Source: Mucilaginibacter phenanthrenivorans
GTDB lineage: Bacteria; Bacteroidota; Bacteroidia; Sphingobacteriales; Sphingobacteriaceae
DNA: 64,000 nt
NCBI RefSeq assembly: GCF_024721155.1
Contig: NZ_JAHVAP010000003.1
Coordinates: 62,001-126,000, forward strand
Direction of reading: 5' to 3'
How positions within the stretch are numbered: the stretch's first letter is position 1; each line of letters begins with the position of its first letter. This document shows positions 27,600 to 35,878 of this stretch, piece by piece. Both the position numbers and the translations under genes were made by a program. The notes below the pieces were generated by a model. The model worked only from the letters and a program-made list of their open reading frames with translations, was not told the origin of the DNA and ran no database searches.

Positions 27600-28214
27600 G
27601 CCGGCCGCAACATTAAAGAATATCAGATAAAGCTTAATAACGCGCGCTTATCATTATACAGGTCCGCTGCTGCATTTTTGCTGCGCTGCAAAAGCATCGC
27701 CCGTGCGCAAACTACTTCCAATTCCAATTAAGCGCATGATTCAGCGCTTCGCTTGTTTACCCGCTTCACCGGGAAAAGCTGCTCTTGCCTGAATGCTGCA
27801 CTTGATTCCTTAATTAATATCAACCGGCCCGGTCAAAAGGCACAACCAGCCCTTCGGGAGCCTCGTCCGGCAACGGTAGCCGGAAGGGCTTTGTGCTTTA
27901 GCCCGGTGCAGGTCCTTGCTTCATACACTTCCAGGTTTTTCTTCACCGCCTTCCCCGGACTGCTCTTAGTTTTTAATTCCTTTTCATTTAGCCTTTGCTT
28001 GAGGCGAATTTACCCCTCTTCAGCGGCCAAGGCCAGGCAAGTGCCGCTTAAAAAAATCTCCACACCTCGCTGCGCTTCGGGTCGTATTTTTTTGCGTCAG
28101 CCTTGTTCCGCTCGCCCCCCGCGCAAGTATTCTGCCTCTATCAAAGGCCAAATGAGGGTTCTGCCGAAATGGTCATTGGATAACAGATTTTTTAACAAAT
28201 AAATTTAAAACGAG
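27600..28214 (+). other. Non-coding leader region of the SSB/PRTRC module
   Basis: About 600 bp without a credible gene. It contains the large stem-loop at 27840-27896 and C/T-rich segments (for example ACCTCGCTGCGCTTCGGGTC near 28065) that resemble non-coding leaders of Bacteroidota mobile elements. No origin of transfer can be demonstrated. Confidence 0.4.
27840..27896 (+). other. Long imperfect stem-loop, candidate structured RNA or transfer/replication site
   Basis: The outer pairing is GCACAA with TTGTGC, then AGCCCTTC with GAAGGGCT, and the inner pairing is CCGGC with GCCGG, giving about 19 bp over 57 nt. It lies 320 bp upstream of the SSB gene. No long T-run follows, so it is not an obvious terminator. 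Confidence 0.45.
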
Positions 28215-28535
28215 ATGGAAATCACAGGAAGATTGGTAGCAGACGCTATCGTGAGAACAACAAACAACGACAAAGAAGTAACCGGGTTCAGGGTGGCCAT
28301 TAACCGCAGGTTCAAATCAAACGGGGAACAAAAAGAGGAAACCACCTACGTGGATTGCGCTTACTGGCGTACAGCTAAAATAGCGCCCTACCTGACCAAA
28401 GGGCTATTGGTGCAATTGTACGGACACATGACCGCACAACCGTGGGTGAGCCGTGACGGGGAACCAATGGCAAGCCTGAACTTTCACACCAATGAAATTA
28501 CCCTTTTAGGCGCATCAGCTAAAAAATCAGCTTAA
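28215..28535 (+). CDS. ssb: Single-stranded DNA-binding protein
   Basis: A 106-residue OB-fold SSB. It shows MEITGRLVADAIVRTT, the typical GFRVAINRRFK strand and YVDCAYWRTAKIAPYLTKG, followed by a GHMTAQPWVSRDGEP loop. The C-terminal acidic tail of chromosomal SSBs is missing (it ends GASAKKSA), as is common for the short SSBs of mobile elements. It is the first gene of the module that continues with two hypothetical proteins and the PRTRC genes, all on the same strand. Confidence 0.9.
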   Translation: MEITGRLVADAIVRTTNNDKEVTGFRVAINRRFKSNGEQKEETTYVDCAYWRTAKIAPYLTKGLLVQLYGHMTAQPWVSRDGEPMASLNFHTNEITLLGASAKKSA

Positions 28536-28569
28536 GGAACTGCAATTAATCAAAATCAAAGCGAGAGAG

Positions 28570-29436
28570 ATGGAAAGAGTTAGAGATATCTATGCGGTCG
28601 CCCACAATTGGGCAAACCGTATCGGGGAAAGCGCTAAGGCAAGCAACTTGTTTTTTGAGGATGAAAACATCTATTCCTATGGGCGTCATTTCCTGATAGC
28701 CAAACACGTAGTCAATACAAGGGGCGAACGGGCGGTGTTATTCACCCAACGTACTTACAGCAGGTCAACTTCGGCACATGTAACGATTGTCAGGAATGCT
28801 TCCAACCACTTGGATAAACTGTCTGTGCCTGACCCGGATTTGTCTAAGGAAGAGCTGTTTGAAAAATGGTATGGCGAAATCAGGAATGTCGCTGATTCCC
28901 TTGAAGATACCCGTAAACCTAAAAAGTACATTCTGGAAATCGGGCGGCTATTTGACGAAGCCAAACGCTATGCTGATTTCTTTGGCTATGAAGTGCCCGA
29001 AGTGTTGGTAAAGGCAGGTGAAATCGAAAATAGTGAGCAATACCATGATTTATTGCAACAGGAGCGGGAATTGCGAAAAGCGCAGGAACAAAGGTCGCAG
29101 GCCGAAGCCCTGCGGTTGCAAAAAACACGGTTGAAAGACTGGCGGAAATTCAAGATCAATTACCTGTCAACAGCGGACGGCTTCGATTACCTGCGGTTTA
29201 ACAAGGCTGATCAAAGCGTCGAAACTACCCAAAAGGTTGAATTTTCATTAGCCGCAGGCCGTCAGCTTTACGGGTTGGTTTTGGCAACCCTTGAAAAAGG
29301 CGGGTGTACCAACTGCGGGGAAACCTTTTTGGGCAGGTACAACATAACCGAGATCAACGACAAATTTATCCGTGTCGGTTGCCACAGGGTATCCTTAACA
29401 GAAATCAAATCTTTTGCTAAAAAACAGGGGTGGTAA
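28570..29436 (+). CDS. Hypothetical protein of the SSB/PRTRC module
   Basis: A 288-residue soluble protein with no recognised catalytic motif. Residues about 150-190 are Glu/Gln/Arg-rich and probably helical or coiled-coil (LLQQERELRKAQEQRSQ). The C-terminal part contains CTNCGETFLG, one CxxC pair that could bind zinc, and ends GCHRVSLTEIKSFAKKQGW. It lies 34 bp after ssb and upstream of two more small genes, so it is probably part of one operon. A DNA-related role is inferred from context only. Confidence 0.7.
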   Translation: MERVRDIYAVAHNWANRIGESAKASNLFFEDENIYSYGRHFLIAKHVVNTRGERAVLFTQRTYSRSTSAHVTIVRNASNHLDKLSVPDPDLSKEELFEKWYGEIRNVADSLEDTRKPKKYILEIGRLFDEAKRYADFFGYEVPEVLVKAGEIENSEQYHDLLQQERELRKAQEQRSQAEALRLQKTRLKDWRKFKINYLSTADGFDYLRFNKADQSVETTQKVEFSLAAGRQLYGLVLATLEKGGCTNCGETFLGRYNITEINDKFIRVGCHRVSLTEIKSFAKKQGW

Positions 29437-29464
29437 TGGCCACCCCTCATTAAAAATTGAAGCT

Positions 29465-29863
29465 ATGAGAACATACGAGAAAACAAGCAATGGTATAGAA
29501 TATACCGATGAACTCGCAAGTAGTAACGGCGCAGCTTTCGTGCTGTACCCAACTGCTGCGCATAACACCGAAATGATCAAAGCGGCCATCAGGGAGCTAT
29601 TTAACAACCGTGATGTGGTTTCTATGAAAGTGGCAAACGAGCGGGATTGGGACGAGCGTTACCGCACCGAAATCTTCGCCCACCCCTTAACCCGTACCCT
29701 GCGGTGGTACGAGATTAATGCCGACGACTACGGACTATTGAGGCGGGAACGGGAAAAAGGCACCACCACGGAGCAATATGTAAAAACGTTTGTGCTGCCT
29801 TTTATTGAAGAAACCGAAGCTGTCAATTTGAATAAATACGGTGAACAAATTTATAAAGTGTAA
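29465..29863 (+). CDS. Hypothetical protein
   Basis: A 132-residue soluble protein from ATG 29465 (MRTYEKTSNGIEYTDELASS). No known domain is recognised. It is rich in charged residues and ends QIYKV. The frame also opens upstream at 29414, but that part overlaps the preceding gene in another frame, so the ATG at 29465, 28 bp after that gene, is preferred. It is part of the same transcript as its neighbours. Confidence 0.65.
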   Translation: MRTYEKTSNGIEYTDELASSNGAAFVLYPTAAHNTEMIKAAIRELFNNRDVVSMKVANERDWDERYRTEIFAHPLTRTLRWYEINADDYGLLRREREKGTTTEQYVKTFVLPFIEETEAVNLNKYGEQIYKV

Positions 29864-29864
29864 A

Positions 29865-30116
29865 ATGGAAAAGCATCATTCATACACCGTACCCTGCGGC
29901 CTGCTGTTGGTAGCCCTGGGTTTATTGATCCGCTACCATATCGGCAGGCGCAGGTTTAACCGCAGGGGTATAGGCGGCCTGCAACAATTTCCCACCTATG
30001 GCAGGTTCATTTTTACCGTCATAGCGGAAAGGATAATTCATTTTATCGGGACAATTGCCCTGTTGGCAGGCTTGTTCTTACTCGCCATCACAGGTTTTAA
30101 TCATCTTAAATTTTAA
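29865..30116 (+). CDS. Small two-TM membrane protein
   Basis: An 83-residue protein from ATG 29865 that starts two bases after the preceding stop codon. It has two hydrophobic segments (CGLLLVALGLLIRYHI and FIGTIALLAGLFLLAI) separated by a basic loop (GRRRFNRRG). It ends six bases before the PRTRC E gene. The tight spacing supports a real gene in the operon. The function is unknown. Confidence 0.65.
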   Translation: MEKHHSYTVPCGLLLVALGLLIRYHIGRRRFNRRGIGGLQQFPTYGRFIFTVIAERIIHFIGTIALLAGLFLLAITGFNHLKF

Positions 30117-30121
30117 CGATT

Positions 30122-30742
30122 ATGAAAACGAATTTTTTTGAACAAATAGCAGGCTTGCAAATCAATGGCACCCTGCAAATCAATATCCAACCGCAAGAGG
30201 GCGGCACGCTGACCGTATCGGTGCTGTTGGCGAATAATAACCCCAGGATCACCGCAGGTAAAAATATCCCGCCTATGCTGTTAAAAGCCACTACGCAGGA
30301 ATTGGATGAAAAGTTTTTTACTGAAATAGGCGAACCTGCGAAACAAACCGTCCGGCTGTTTGCAAACCTCGAAGCCTATCAGGCCGAACTGGACAAGGCA
30401 AAGAAACAGCCCGAAAAAACAGGTAAGACAACAACCGTCACCGCTAAAAAGAGCGCAGATAACAGCTTGTTTAGCCAACCTGCCGAAGAACCCGATAACG
30501 ATGCGGATGATGATTTGGAAGAACAGCCTGACGAAACCGAAGCATTAGCCGAAAAACAACGCCTGTACGATGAAGCGATCAGGCGGGTCGGACAATTAAA
30601 TACCGATATGAAGTACAAGGAAGCGATTGCCCAATTACCTGATGCGGAAGAATACCCCGACAAGGCAGGGGAAATCAAAACCAAGCGGGAAGCTTTAGAG
30701 AAGCGTCAGGAACTCTACGCCAGTTTACAAACCGAAGTTTAA
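30122..30742 (+). CDS. PRTRC system protein E
   Basis: A 206-residue protein. Its N-terminal 75 residues (NFFEQIAGLQINGTLQINIQ and the following GGTLTVSVLL) match what is known of the PRTRC E family. The middle is a Lys/Thr-rich linker and a very acidic stretch (EEPDNDADDDLEEQPDETEA), followed by a helical tail. PRTRC (ParB-related, ThiF-related cassette) genes occur together on plasmids and integrated elements; their biochemical role is not established. Proteins C, F, B and ThiF follow. Confidence 0.85.
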   Translation: MKTNFFEQIAGLQINGTLQINIQPQEGGTLTVSVLLANNNPRITAGKNIPPMLLKATTQELDEKFFTEIGEPAKQTVRLFANLEAYQAELDKAKKQPEKTGKTTTVTAKKSADNSLFSQPAEEPDNDADDDLEEQPDETEALAEKQRLYDEAIRRVGQLNTDMKYKEAIAQLPDAEEYPDKAGEIKTKREALEKRQELYASLQTEV

Positions 30743-30758
30743 CACTAATCATACGATA

Positions 30759-30974
30759 ATGATAGTCAACCAATTGAAAAGGGTGTTTCTGCACAAGGAA
30801 AACGGACAGGAAGTGCGTTTGGCAGACCCCGGTGCGGAATTTACCGCAAGCGATGTACAGAATTTCTATTCCGCTAACTACCCCATACTCACCAATGCGA
30901 AGATCATCGGCCCTGAAATCAGGGACGATGAAGTGCAATACCGCTTTGAAAGTACGATGGGGCATAAAGGTTAA
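30759..30974 (+). CDS. PRTRC system protein C
   Basis: A 71-residue protein. The segment EFTASDVQNFYSANYPILTN followed by AKIIGPEI is typical of PRTRC protein C. It begins 16 bp after the E gene and ends two bases before the ATG of the next frame. The function is unknown beyond membership in the cassette. Confidence 0.85.
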   Translation: MIVNQLKRVFLHKENGQEVRLADPGAEFTASDVQNFYSANYPILTNAKIIGPEIRDDEVQYRFESTMGHKG

Positions 30975-30976
30975 AT

Positions 30977-32133
30977 ATGAAACGGGAACCCAAAAACAGG
31001 ATAATCAAAATTATAAAGGAGAACAGGGAATGGAAGCTACAACAGCAATTCAGCGCATTCGTAGACAAGCTAAACCGCCTGCCCGATGCAAACGGGGTTC
31101 AGCGCAATCCGGTGCGGAGCGCACCCGCAGCGCTGACAGAAATGGTTTTTTGAAACATCGGTTTTTACCGTTTTGGCAATATGGAAATAACAGGGAGCAG
31201 GCAGAAAGGGAGTTTCTATGCTCCCTCTCCATCCTTTGTAAACACTATGACTTGCCAATCCCTGAAACGGTAAATGGCAGTTTTCCGCAGCATATATATT
31301 TAACACAGCAAGTACTTAGCGATCAAATAAAGGGCATAGACAATAAGTTGTCGTGCATCATCGCCAAAGACGATAAACATATCGCCACGCTCGCCACCGT
31401 CAAACGGTACGATACGGGTATGACCTTATACTACATTCCTGTACGTCCCTTATGGCATTGGTTGCAGGGTAGCCAAAGCCAACCATTAGCCGAACTGCTC
31501 CTTTGTATGTTCGCTTATTTGGAGCAGGTCGTCAGGGTTCCGTTTTATACCGAACAGGACAGTTATTTGGCAAGCCAGTATGAAACGCTTGAACAATGGG
31601 TAAATGATGACCAGGAGGACGAGCCATACCGTCAAAAGCAGTTGGACGAGTTTTATGTGATGCAAAACGCAGGGCTGAAAATCTATGCACAAATCATTGA
31701 CCCGCAACGCTTGGCTGATTTTGAAAGTGTCGTGCAGAATTTTCAGTGTAACGAAAGTTGGCTGAATGAATGGCGGGATGTGGCTATGGAGTTTTTACAG
31801 CTTTATAAACGGTATCCCGAACGCTCGATATTCGACCACATCCATTCCGACCTGTTATATCCACAGGACGAGGATCGTATCTACGCCGACCAGTACATCA
31901 GTTTTTATTGGAGTGGTAACGATTGTTTTCAGGACTGCCTTTTTGATATGATCGATAACCATTTTCAGGAGATCGCTTATATGGACGAACCCGCCCATGT
32001 GCAATTATTTGATTACACACCTGAAAATACCATCCCCGATTTTGATTTTGAAACCCGCTTGTTTGAACTGATGGACAAGCTAAGCCGATTACTAAACAAA
32101 TATGACCATGAACAATGTGAGCCAGCAATTTAA
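30977..32133 (+). CDS. PRTRC system protein F, apparent frameshift at a T-run
   Basis: Two frames together make one protein-like sequence. The first starts at ATG 30977, three bases after gene C (MKREPKNRIIKIIKENREWK) and meets TGA at 31151-31153. The second, the -1 frame, is open through the same point and continues as LKHRFLPFWQYGNNREQAER and on to 32133. The switch lies at the TTTTTT run at 31146-31151; one extra T would join the frames. The second part carries the conserved PRTRC F body (YDTGMTLYYIPVRPLWHWLQ). An alternative is an ATG at 31030 with a good AAGGAG, but its first 40 residues are Arg-rich and look like an out-of-frame shadow. Confidence 0.7.
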
Positions 32134-32848
32134 TGAACAATATAACCCGGTCAAAGCCCTGCTGATCTACCAGTCTGCCGAACAGGAAAGCGACAGTTAC
32201 GAGCATAAACCAACCGAGATTTATGTCGAAAGTTACGACATCGGCAAGCATGGCAACCCCATCAATGCTCATCCTCTATCCCTAAAAGAAATGAGTGCCT
32301 TAAGCGAGTTAATGCAAGCTACACAGGAACTTCAAAATAACTACCTGCAATGCAGTGGCGTGATACCGCCAAACGTAATTTATATGAACAGTCAAAATAA
32401 CGGCTATGCGGTTTGGTACACCCCGCCACAGGAAGTTGACCTGTTTTTTTCCGATAGCTTGGGTATCGCATCAGGCAAAACTAAAATACCCGCCATGCTA
32501 TGGAGGGCGACCAAAGAGCGGTTGCAGGTTTTCGCCCTGAAAGGCAAGACCAAACCCAATGCAGGCACACCGCTTTATTATGCCCCCTTATTTAACCTGT
32601 CCCAGGATGGCAGTGTATGTATGGGAACGGTCAATATCAACATTGACAGGCAAACCTGCTTGGAGCAGTTTATGACCCAATGGGAAAGCTATTTCTTTAA
32701 CAGCTATTTCACGCATACGCTCGGCAACCATCGGCATTGCAAAGGCAATTTGGTACAGCTATGGCAGGGACAGGTCTGCACAGGCAGGGACTTTCCACAG
32801 GAAGAATTAATCAAAAACGGCAAAACTTTAAAGGACATGATCAGATGA
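32102..32848 (+). CDS. PRTRC system protein B
   Basis: A 248-residue protein starting inside the end of the F gene (32-bp overlap). Recognised by its order in the cassette and by family-like segments: VKALLIYQ near the start, VWYTPPQEVDLFFSD in the middle, AMLWRATKERLQVFALKG, and a C-terminal CMGTVNI segment. The last three bases overlap the start of the ThiF gene (ATGA), which indicates translational coupling. Confidence 0.82.
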   Translation: MTMNNVSQQFNEQYNPVKALLIYQSAEQESDSYEHKPTEIYVESYDIGKHGNPINAHPLSLKEMSALSELMQATQELQNNYLQCSGVIPPNVIYMNSQNNGYAVWYTPPQEVDLFFSDSLGIASGKTKIPAMLWRATKERLQVFALKGKTKPNAGTPLYYAPLFNLSQDGSVCMGTVNINIDRQTCLEQFMTQWESYFFNSYFTHTLGNHRHCKGNLVQLWQGQVCTGRDFPQEELIKNGKTLKDMIR

Positions 32849-33660
32849 AAAAACTAAATAATGGCGATACCCGGACAGCGGTTCACATCGTTAACAAAGA
32901 AATTTTACAGCCCTACAATCCCGTGACCATTAACCTGATTGGGGCGGGCGGCACAGGGGGACAGGTACTGACCGCATTGGCGAGGATGAACTATGCGTTG
33001 GTATCGCTCAACCATCCCGGCTTAATGGTCAGCGTGTTTGACGACGATACCGTGACCCGTGCGAATTTAGGGCGACAATTATTCACGACTGCCGAACTGG
33101 GTTTGCACAAATCCGTAGCGCTGATCAACCGCATCAATCGCTTTTTCGGGACGAACTGGAAAGCGGTGACCGAAAAATATGATAAGACCTACAACGGGGA
33201 TAATACATGGGCTACGCTTACCATCGGTTGTGTAGATACTGTACAGGCAAGGGTGGAGATAGCGCAAATCCTCAAAAAGCTGAACAAAAGCATGGGGAAC
33301 AGCCGTAGCCAACCCCTGTACTATATGGATTTTGGCAATAGCAGGGAAACAGGGCAGGTTATACTGTCAACTATTGGCAAAATACAACAGCCCGAATCCA
33401 AACAGTACCGCACGACCGACACCCTGCCAATGGTAACCGATGAATTTGCTGAACTATTGGCGGCATCAGAAGCAGTCGATAACACGCCGAGTTGTTCGCT
33501 TGCCGAGGCATTGACCAAACAGGATTTATTTATCAATTCCGCACTCGCCAATTGCGGGGCCTCCCTTTTATGGCAAATGTTCAGGGAGGGCATGCTGTTT
33601 AACAGGGGCTTTTTCCTGAACCTGAAAGAGTTTAAAACACAGCCTTTAAAAGTGGCTTAA
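32845..33660 (+). CDS. PRTRC system ThiF family protein
   Basis: About 271 residues from ATG 32845 (MKKLNNGDTRTAVHIVNKE), overlapping the B gene by four bases. It is an E1-like adenylating (ThiF/MoeB/HesA) fold: nucleotide-binding loop INLIGAGGTGGQVL near residue 30, then VFDDDTVTRANLGRQLF, the canonical Asp and Arg region of the family, and IGCVDTVQARVEI. Such proteins adenylate a C-terminal Gly of a partner in other systems; no ubiquitin-like partner ending in Gly-Gly is visible here. Confidence 0.88.
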   Translation: MKKLNNGDTRTAVHIVNKEILQPYNPVTINLIGAGGTGGQVLTALARMNYALVSLNHPGLMVSVFDDDTVTRANLGRQLFTTAELGLHKSVALINRINRFFGTNWKAVTEKYDKTYNGDNTWATLTIGCVDTVQARVEIAQILKKLNKSMGNSRSQPLYYMDFGNSRETGQVILSTIGKIQQPESKQYRTTDTLPMVTDEFAELLAASEAVDNTPSCSLAEALTKQDLFINSALANCGASLLWQMFREGMLFNRGFFLNLKEFKTQPLKVA

Positions 33661-33681
33661 CATAACCCAAAAACGGAATGG

Positions 33682-33873
33682 ATGAACATAACAGACTTGA
33701 ACGGCAAGGAAATTATAGTAACTGATTTGCCCATAGCGATTATGCAGGCGGATGACTACCGCCACTACCGGGTAAGCCATCCGGCGGAACACGATTTGTA
33801 TTTATATAAATATTGGAAGGATGTTTACCAAAAACTGTTATTATTGGATACGGAAATTAATAGCGATAATTAG
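33682..33873 (+). CDS. Small hypothetical protein
   Basis: A 63-residue acidic, soluble protein (MNITDLNGKEIIVTDLPIAI...). It lies 21 bp after the ThiF gene and five bp before the macro-domain gene. The position and tight spacing support a real gene. No domain is recognised. Confidence 0.6.
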   Translation: MNITDLNGKEIIVTDLPIAIMQADDYRHYRVSHPAEHDLYLYKYWKDVYQKLLLLDTEINSDN

Positions 33874-33878
33874 AAAAT

Positions 33879-34343
33879 ATGTTACGGTTTACCACAGGAA
33901 ATTTACTCGATTCAAGTGCGGAGGCATTGGTCAATACGGTGAACACGGTTGGTGTTATGGGGAAAGGGATCGCTCTGCAATTCAAGCAAGCTTTTCCCCA
34001 TAACTATAACGTTTACAAGCAAGCCTGCCAAAATGGTTCTTTGCAATGCGGACAATTATTAGTGGTTAAAGACAGTGACTTGTTACTCGGTGAAAGGCTG
34101 ATTATTAATTTCCCGACCAAGAGCCATTGGAAATCTCCATCCAAATACGAATATGTTGAAAGCGGTTTGGTCGCCCTCGTGAGGTGGCTAAAAGAAAACT
34201 CCGTTAAAAGCTTGGCGATACCTGCTTTAGGTTGCGGTAATGGAGGACTGGACTGGAAAATTGTCCGGCCAATGATCGAGCAGCACCTGGGCAAACTGGA
34301 TATGGCGATATGGGTCTATGAACCCGGGATCAGGGCATCATGA
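33879..34343 (+). CDS. Macro-domain ADP-ribose-binding protein (DarG-like)
   Basis: A 154-residue single macro domain. ADP-ribose binding elements are ALVNTVNTVGVMGKGIALQF (residues about 16-35) and SLAIPALGCGNGGLDW (about 109-124), as in DarG-type macrodomains that remove ADP-ribose from DNA. The DarT toxin partner and the C-terminal extension of DarG are not seen. It is the last gene of the PRTRC transcript, followed by a terminator. A role in removing ADP-ribose is family-based inference. Confidence 0.85.
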   Translation: MLRFTTGNLLDSSAEALVNTVNTVGVMGKGIALQFKQAFPHNYNVYKQACQNGSLQCGQLLVVKDSDLLLGERLIINFPTKSHWKSPSKYEYVESGLVALVRWLKENSVKSLAIPALGCGNGGLDWKIVRPMIEQHLGKLDMAIWVYEPGIRAS

Positions 34344-34362
34344 ACTTTTGAAATTGTCCGGC

Positions 34363-34392
34363 GGGCTCCGGCGCGCCGGAGCCCGATTTTTT
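34363..34392 (+). terminator. Rho-independent terminator of the PRTRC/macro-domain operon
   Basis: The perfect 22-bp palindrome with arms GGGCTCCGGCG/CGCCGGAGCCC (34363-34384) is followed by GATTTTTT. It lies 20 bp after the macro-domain stop codon. Confidence 0.75.
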
Positions 34393-34393
34393 C

Positions 34394-34441
34394 GCCCCGT
34401 GTTTTCGAATTATAGTTTGCGCTTTGGTGAAAACACGGGGC
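34394..34441. repeat. Second inverted repeat downstream of the operon
   Basis: A 13-bp perfect inverted repeat, GCCCCGTGTTTTC (34394-34406) and GAAAACACGGGGC (34429-34441), with a 22-nt loop, lies directly after the terminator. It may be a second terminator or a protein-binding site. Confidence 0.5.
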
Positions 34442-34519
34442 GCTCCATACAGGAGATCGCTTGCTTTACTTTAGATAATTCCAGGTGCGCTAATCAGCTC
34501 TGCAGGCGAAAATCAATTA

Positions 34520-34552
34520 TTTGTTAAAAAAAGTGAAAGCGCAGTATATTTG
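34520..34552 (+). promoter_or_regulatory. Promoter of the RRM gene (TTTG ... TATATTTG)
   Basis: TTTG at 34520-34523 and TATATTTG at 34545-34552, separated by 21 bp, match both boxes of the Bacteroidota vegetative promoter. The expected start of transcription is only a few bases before the ATG at 34562, so the mRNA would be nearly leaderless. Confidence 0.65.
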
Positions 34553-34561
34553 CAGAAAACC

Positions 34562-34927
34562 ATGGCAAAATTATTTATCGTTGGCTTTCCGAAAAACATA
34601 CAGGAAATTGAACTCGTCGAAATGTTCAGCTTGCATGGCACGGTTAATACAGTAACCATTGTGACGGACAAGGTCACGGGGGAGCCAAAAGGGTATGCCT
34701 TCATCACGATGACGGACGATGCCGGCGCAGGAAGGGCGATTTCGGCACTGGATGGTGTGAAGATGGGCGACCGCACGCTGAATGTCCGGTTTGCAGAAGA
34801 AAAACCGGCACCGCGAACTGACCCTGGCAAGGGGTTTAAAAAAACATTTCTCCCGAAACCACCAACATTAAAACGGGATAATCGCACCGAAACCCCGAAA
34901 CCCAAACGACCGCGCAGGCCGCTATAA
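34562..34927 (+). CDS. RRM RNA-binding protein
   Basis: A 121-residue protein with one RNA recognition motif (about residues 1-80): RNP2 LFIVGF near the N-terminus and RNP1 KGYAFITM near residue 41-48. It is followed by a basic, Pro/Lys/Arg-rich tail (KPPTLKRDNRTETPKPKRPR). The ATG at 34562 is used because the TTG at 34550 lies inside the -7 box. Such small RRM proteins are common in Bacteroidota and bind RNA. It may be a host-type gene carried by the element. Confidence 0.87.
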   Translation: MAKLFIVGFPKNIQEIELVEMFSLHGTVNTVTIVTDKVTGEPKGYAFITMTDDAGAGRAISALDGVKMGDRTLNVRFAEEKPAPRTDPGKGFKKTFLPKPPTLKRDNRTETPKPKRPRRPL

Positions 34928-34948
34928 AAGTTGACCGGCTAACCCGTT

Positions 34949-35209
34949 TTAATCAAAGCCCTCGCTGAAAAATTCGGCTGGTGTCACACCCAATGCACCG
35001 ATGATCTTTAAAAGACTACTGTACCTTACGTTTCCGCCAAGTTCACAGCGGCGAAGCAAAATTCTTCCAATATCATTTTGAAAGGCAAATTTCTCATAAT
35101 GATGGTGACCTGCCTTCATCCTTAAGGTTTTGATCCGGTTACCCAATTTTCTCAAGGCATCAATCTCTGCATCGATGCCTTCTATAATATTTAACTGATT
35201 TGATATCAT
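34949..35209 (-). CDS. Small helix-turn-helix regulator (XRE-like)
   Basis: An 86-residue protein: a helical N-terminus (NIIEGIDAEIDALRKLGNRI) followed by a Cro/XRE-like HTH (KFAFQNDIGRILLRRCELGG; RYSSLLKIIGALGVTPAEFF). The Ser/Thr-poor recognition helix is typical of element-borne regulators. It is convergent with the RRM gene (about 22 bp apart). The target is unknown. Confidence 0.7.
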   Translation of the reverse strand: MISNQLNIIEGIDAEIDALRKLGNRIKTLRMKAGHHHYEKFAFQNDIGRILLRRCELGGNVRYSSLLKIIGALGVTPAEFFSEGFD

Positions 35210-35878
35210 GCCGCAATCTTAGAGAACGGAAAAGATTTTGGGTACCGCTTTAAAATAGTTTCTTTTATGAAATATTGCTTACCTAAAAAGTATATTTACC
35301 AGCCTCTGTTGTCAGCATCGGTAGGTTATGCTGCTTTTGATTCTTTGCCGATTTTAATTCGTTTACTTTTTACTTCACCGCTTAATTGAGTGCGTGTTCA
35401 CCGTTTTAAGGTAGAATTGGAACAAACGAAGCAGCCCCTATAAAATATCGTTAAGATTATTCTGAAATGCCAGACTTTCATTTCGAACGTTTCAGCATTC
35501 GCAGTTTTTTTGGTATCGTTACCAGGTGTTGGAATGACTGCTTTGACGCCATCCACTAACGCTTTAAATTCTTTGAGCATATATGGATATTTATAAGGTT
35601 ATCATTCAACATAAAAACAGAAAAGCCCCGATTGGCAAAGTCTGCGAAGTCAGAATTCCAATGGTGAAGGATGCTGTAGCGACTCAGCCATTACAGGCAT
35701 CGATCTCTTCGAGGGTAAAGTCGCTGGCCTTAAAGGCTGCGAGGCACTTCTTTACGGCATTCCGGAATGCGTCAGTCTGGCAGCGATAGTCATTATGGGC
35801 CGCTTCAACAGATTTTCCACATGAATGCGCACGAGAGCAAGTTATCACTGAAATGGTAAGGCATGTTAGGCTTTACTA
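35210..35878. other. Gene-poor junction with repeat copy R1
   Basis: About 670 bp between the XRE-like gene and the methyltransferase-like gene. It holds repeat copy R1 and two short open frames. The one at 35398-35580 (minus) begins with a protein-like MLKEFKALVDGVKAVIPTPG and ends directly before R1. They look like fragments left by recombination, not full genes. Confidence 0.4.
35327..35385 (-). repeat. Repeat copy R1: 3' end of the HTH/excisionase-like gene
   Basis: On the minus strand this encodes SGEVKSKRIKIGKESKAA followed by TAA. It is the diverged counterpart of the last codons of the HTH gene at 44913-45215. Homology stops abruptly after the Ser-Gly codons. It is one of three copies that border cargo segments. 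Confidence 0.7.

Noticed and set aside
27753..28202. Plus-strand ORF of 149 codons
   Set aside because: It covers the C/T-rich non-coding leader and the long stem-loop, is Arg/Pro/Ser-rich and has no domain.
31146..31153. Classical -1 programmed frameshift heptamer in PRTRC F
   Set aside because: The context is GTT TTT TGA, which lacks the X XXY YYZ pattern. Only simple slippage on the T-run would work, so I list it as an apparent frameshift instead.
33879..34343. DarTG toxin-antitoxin system
   Set aside because: The macro domain resembles DarG, but no DarT-like ADP-ribosyltransferase is encoded beside it, and the upstream 63-residue ORF is not DarT-like.
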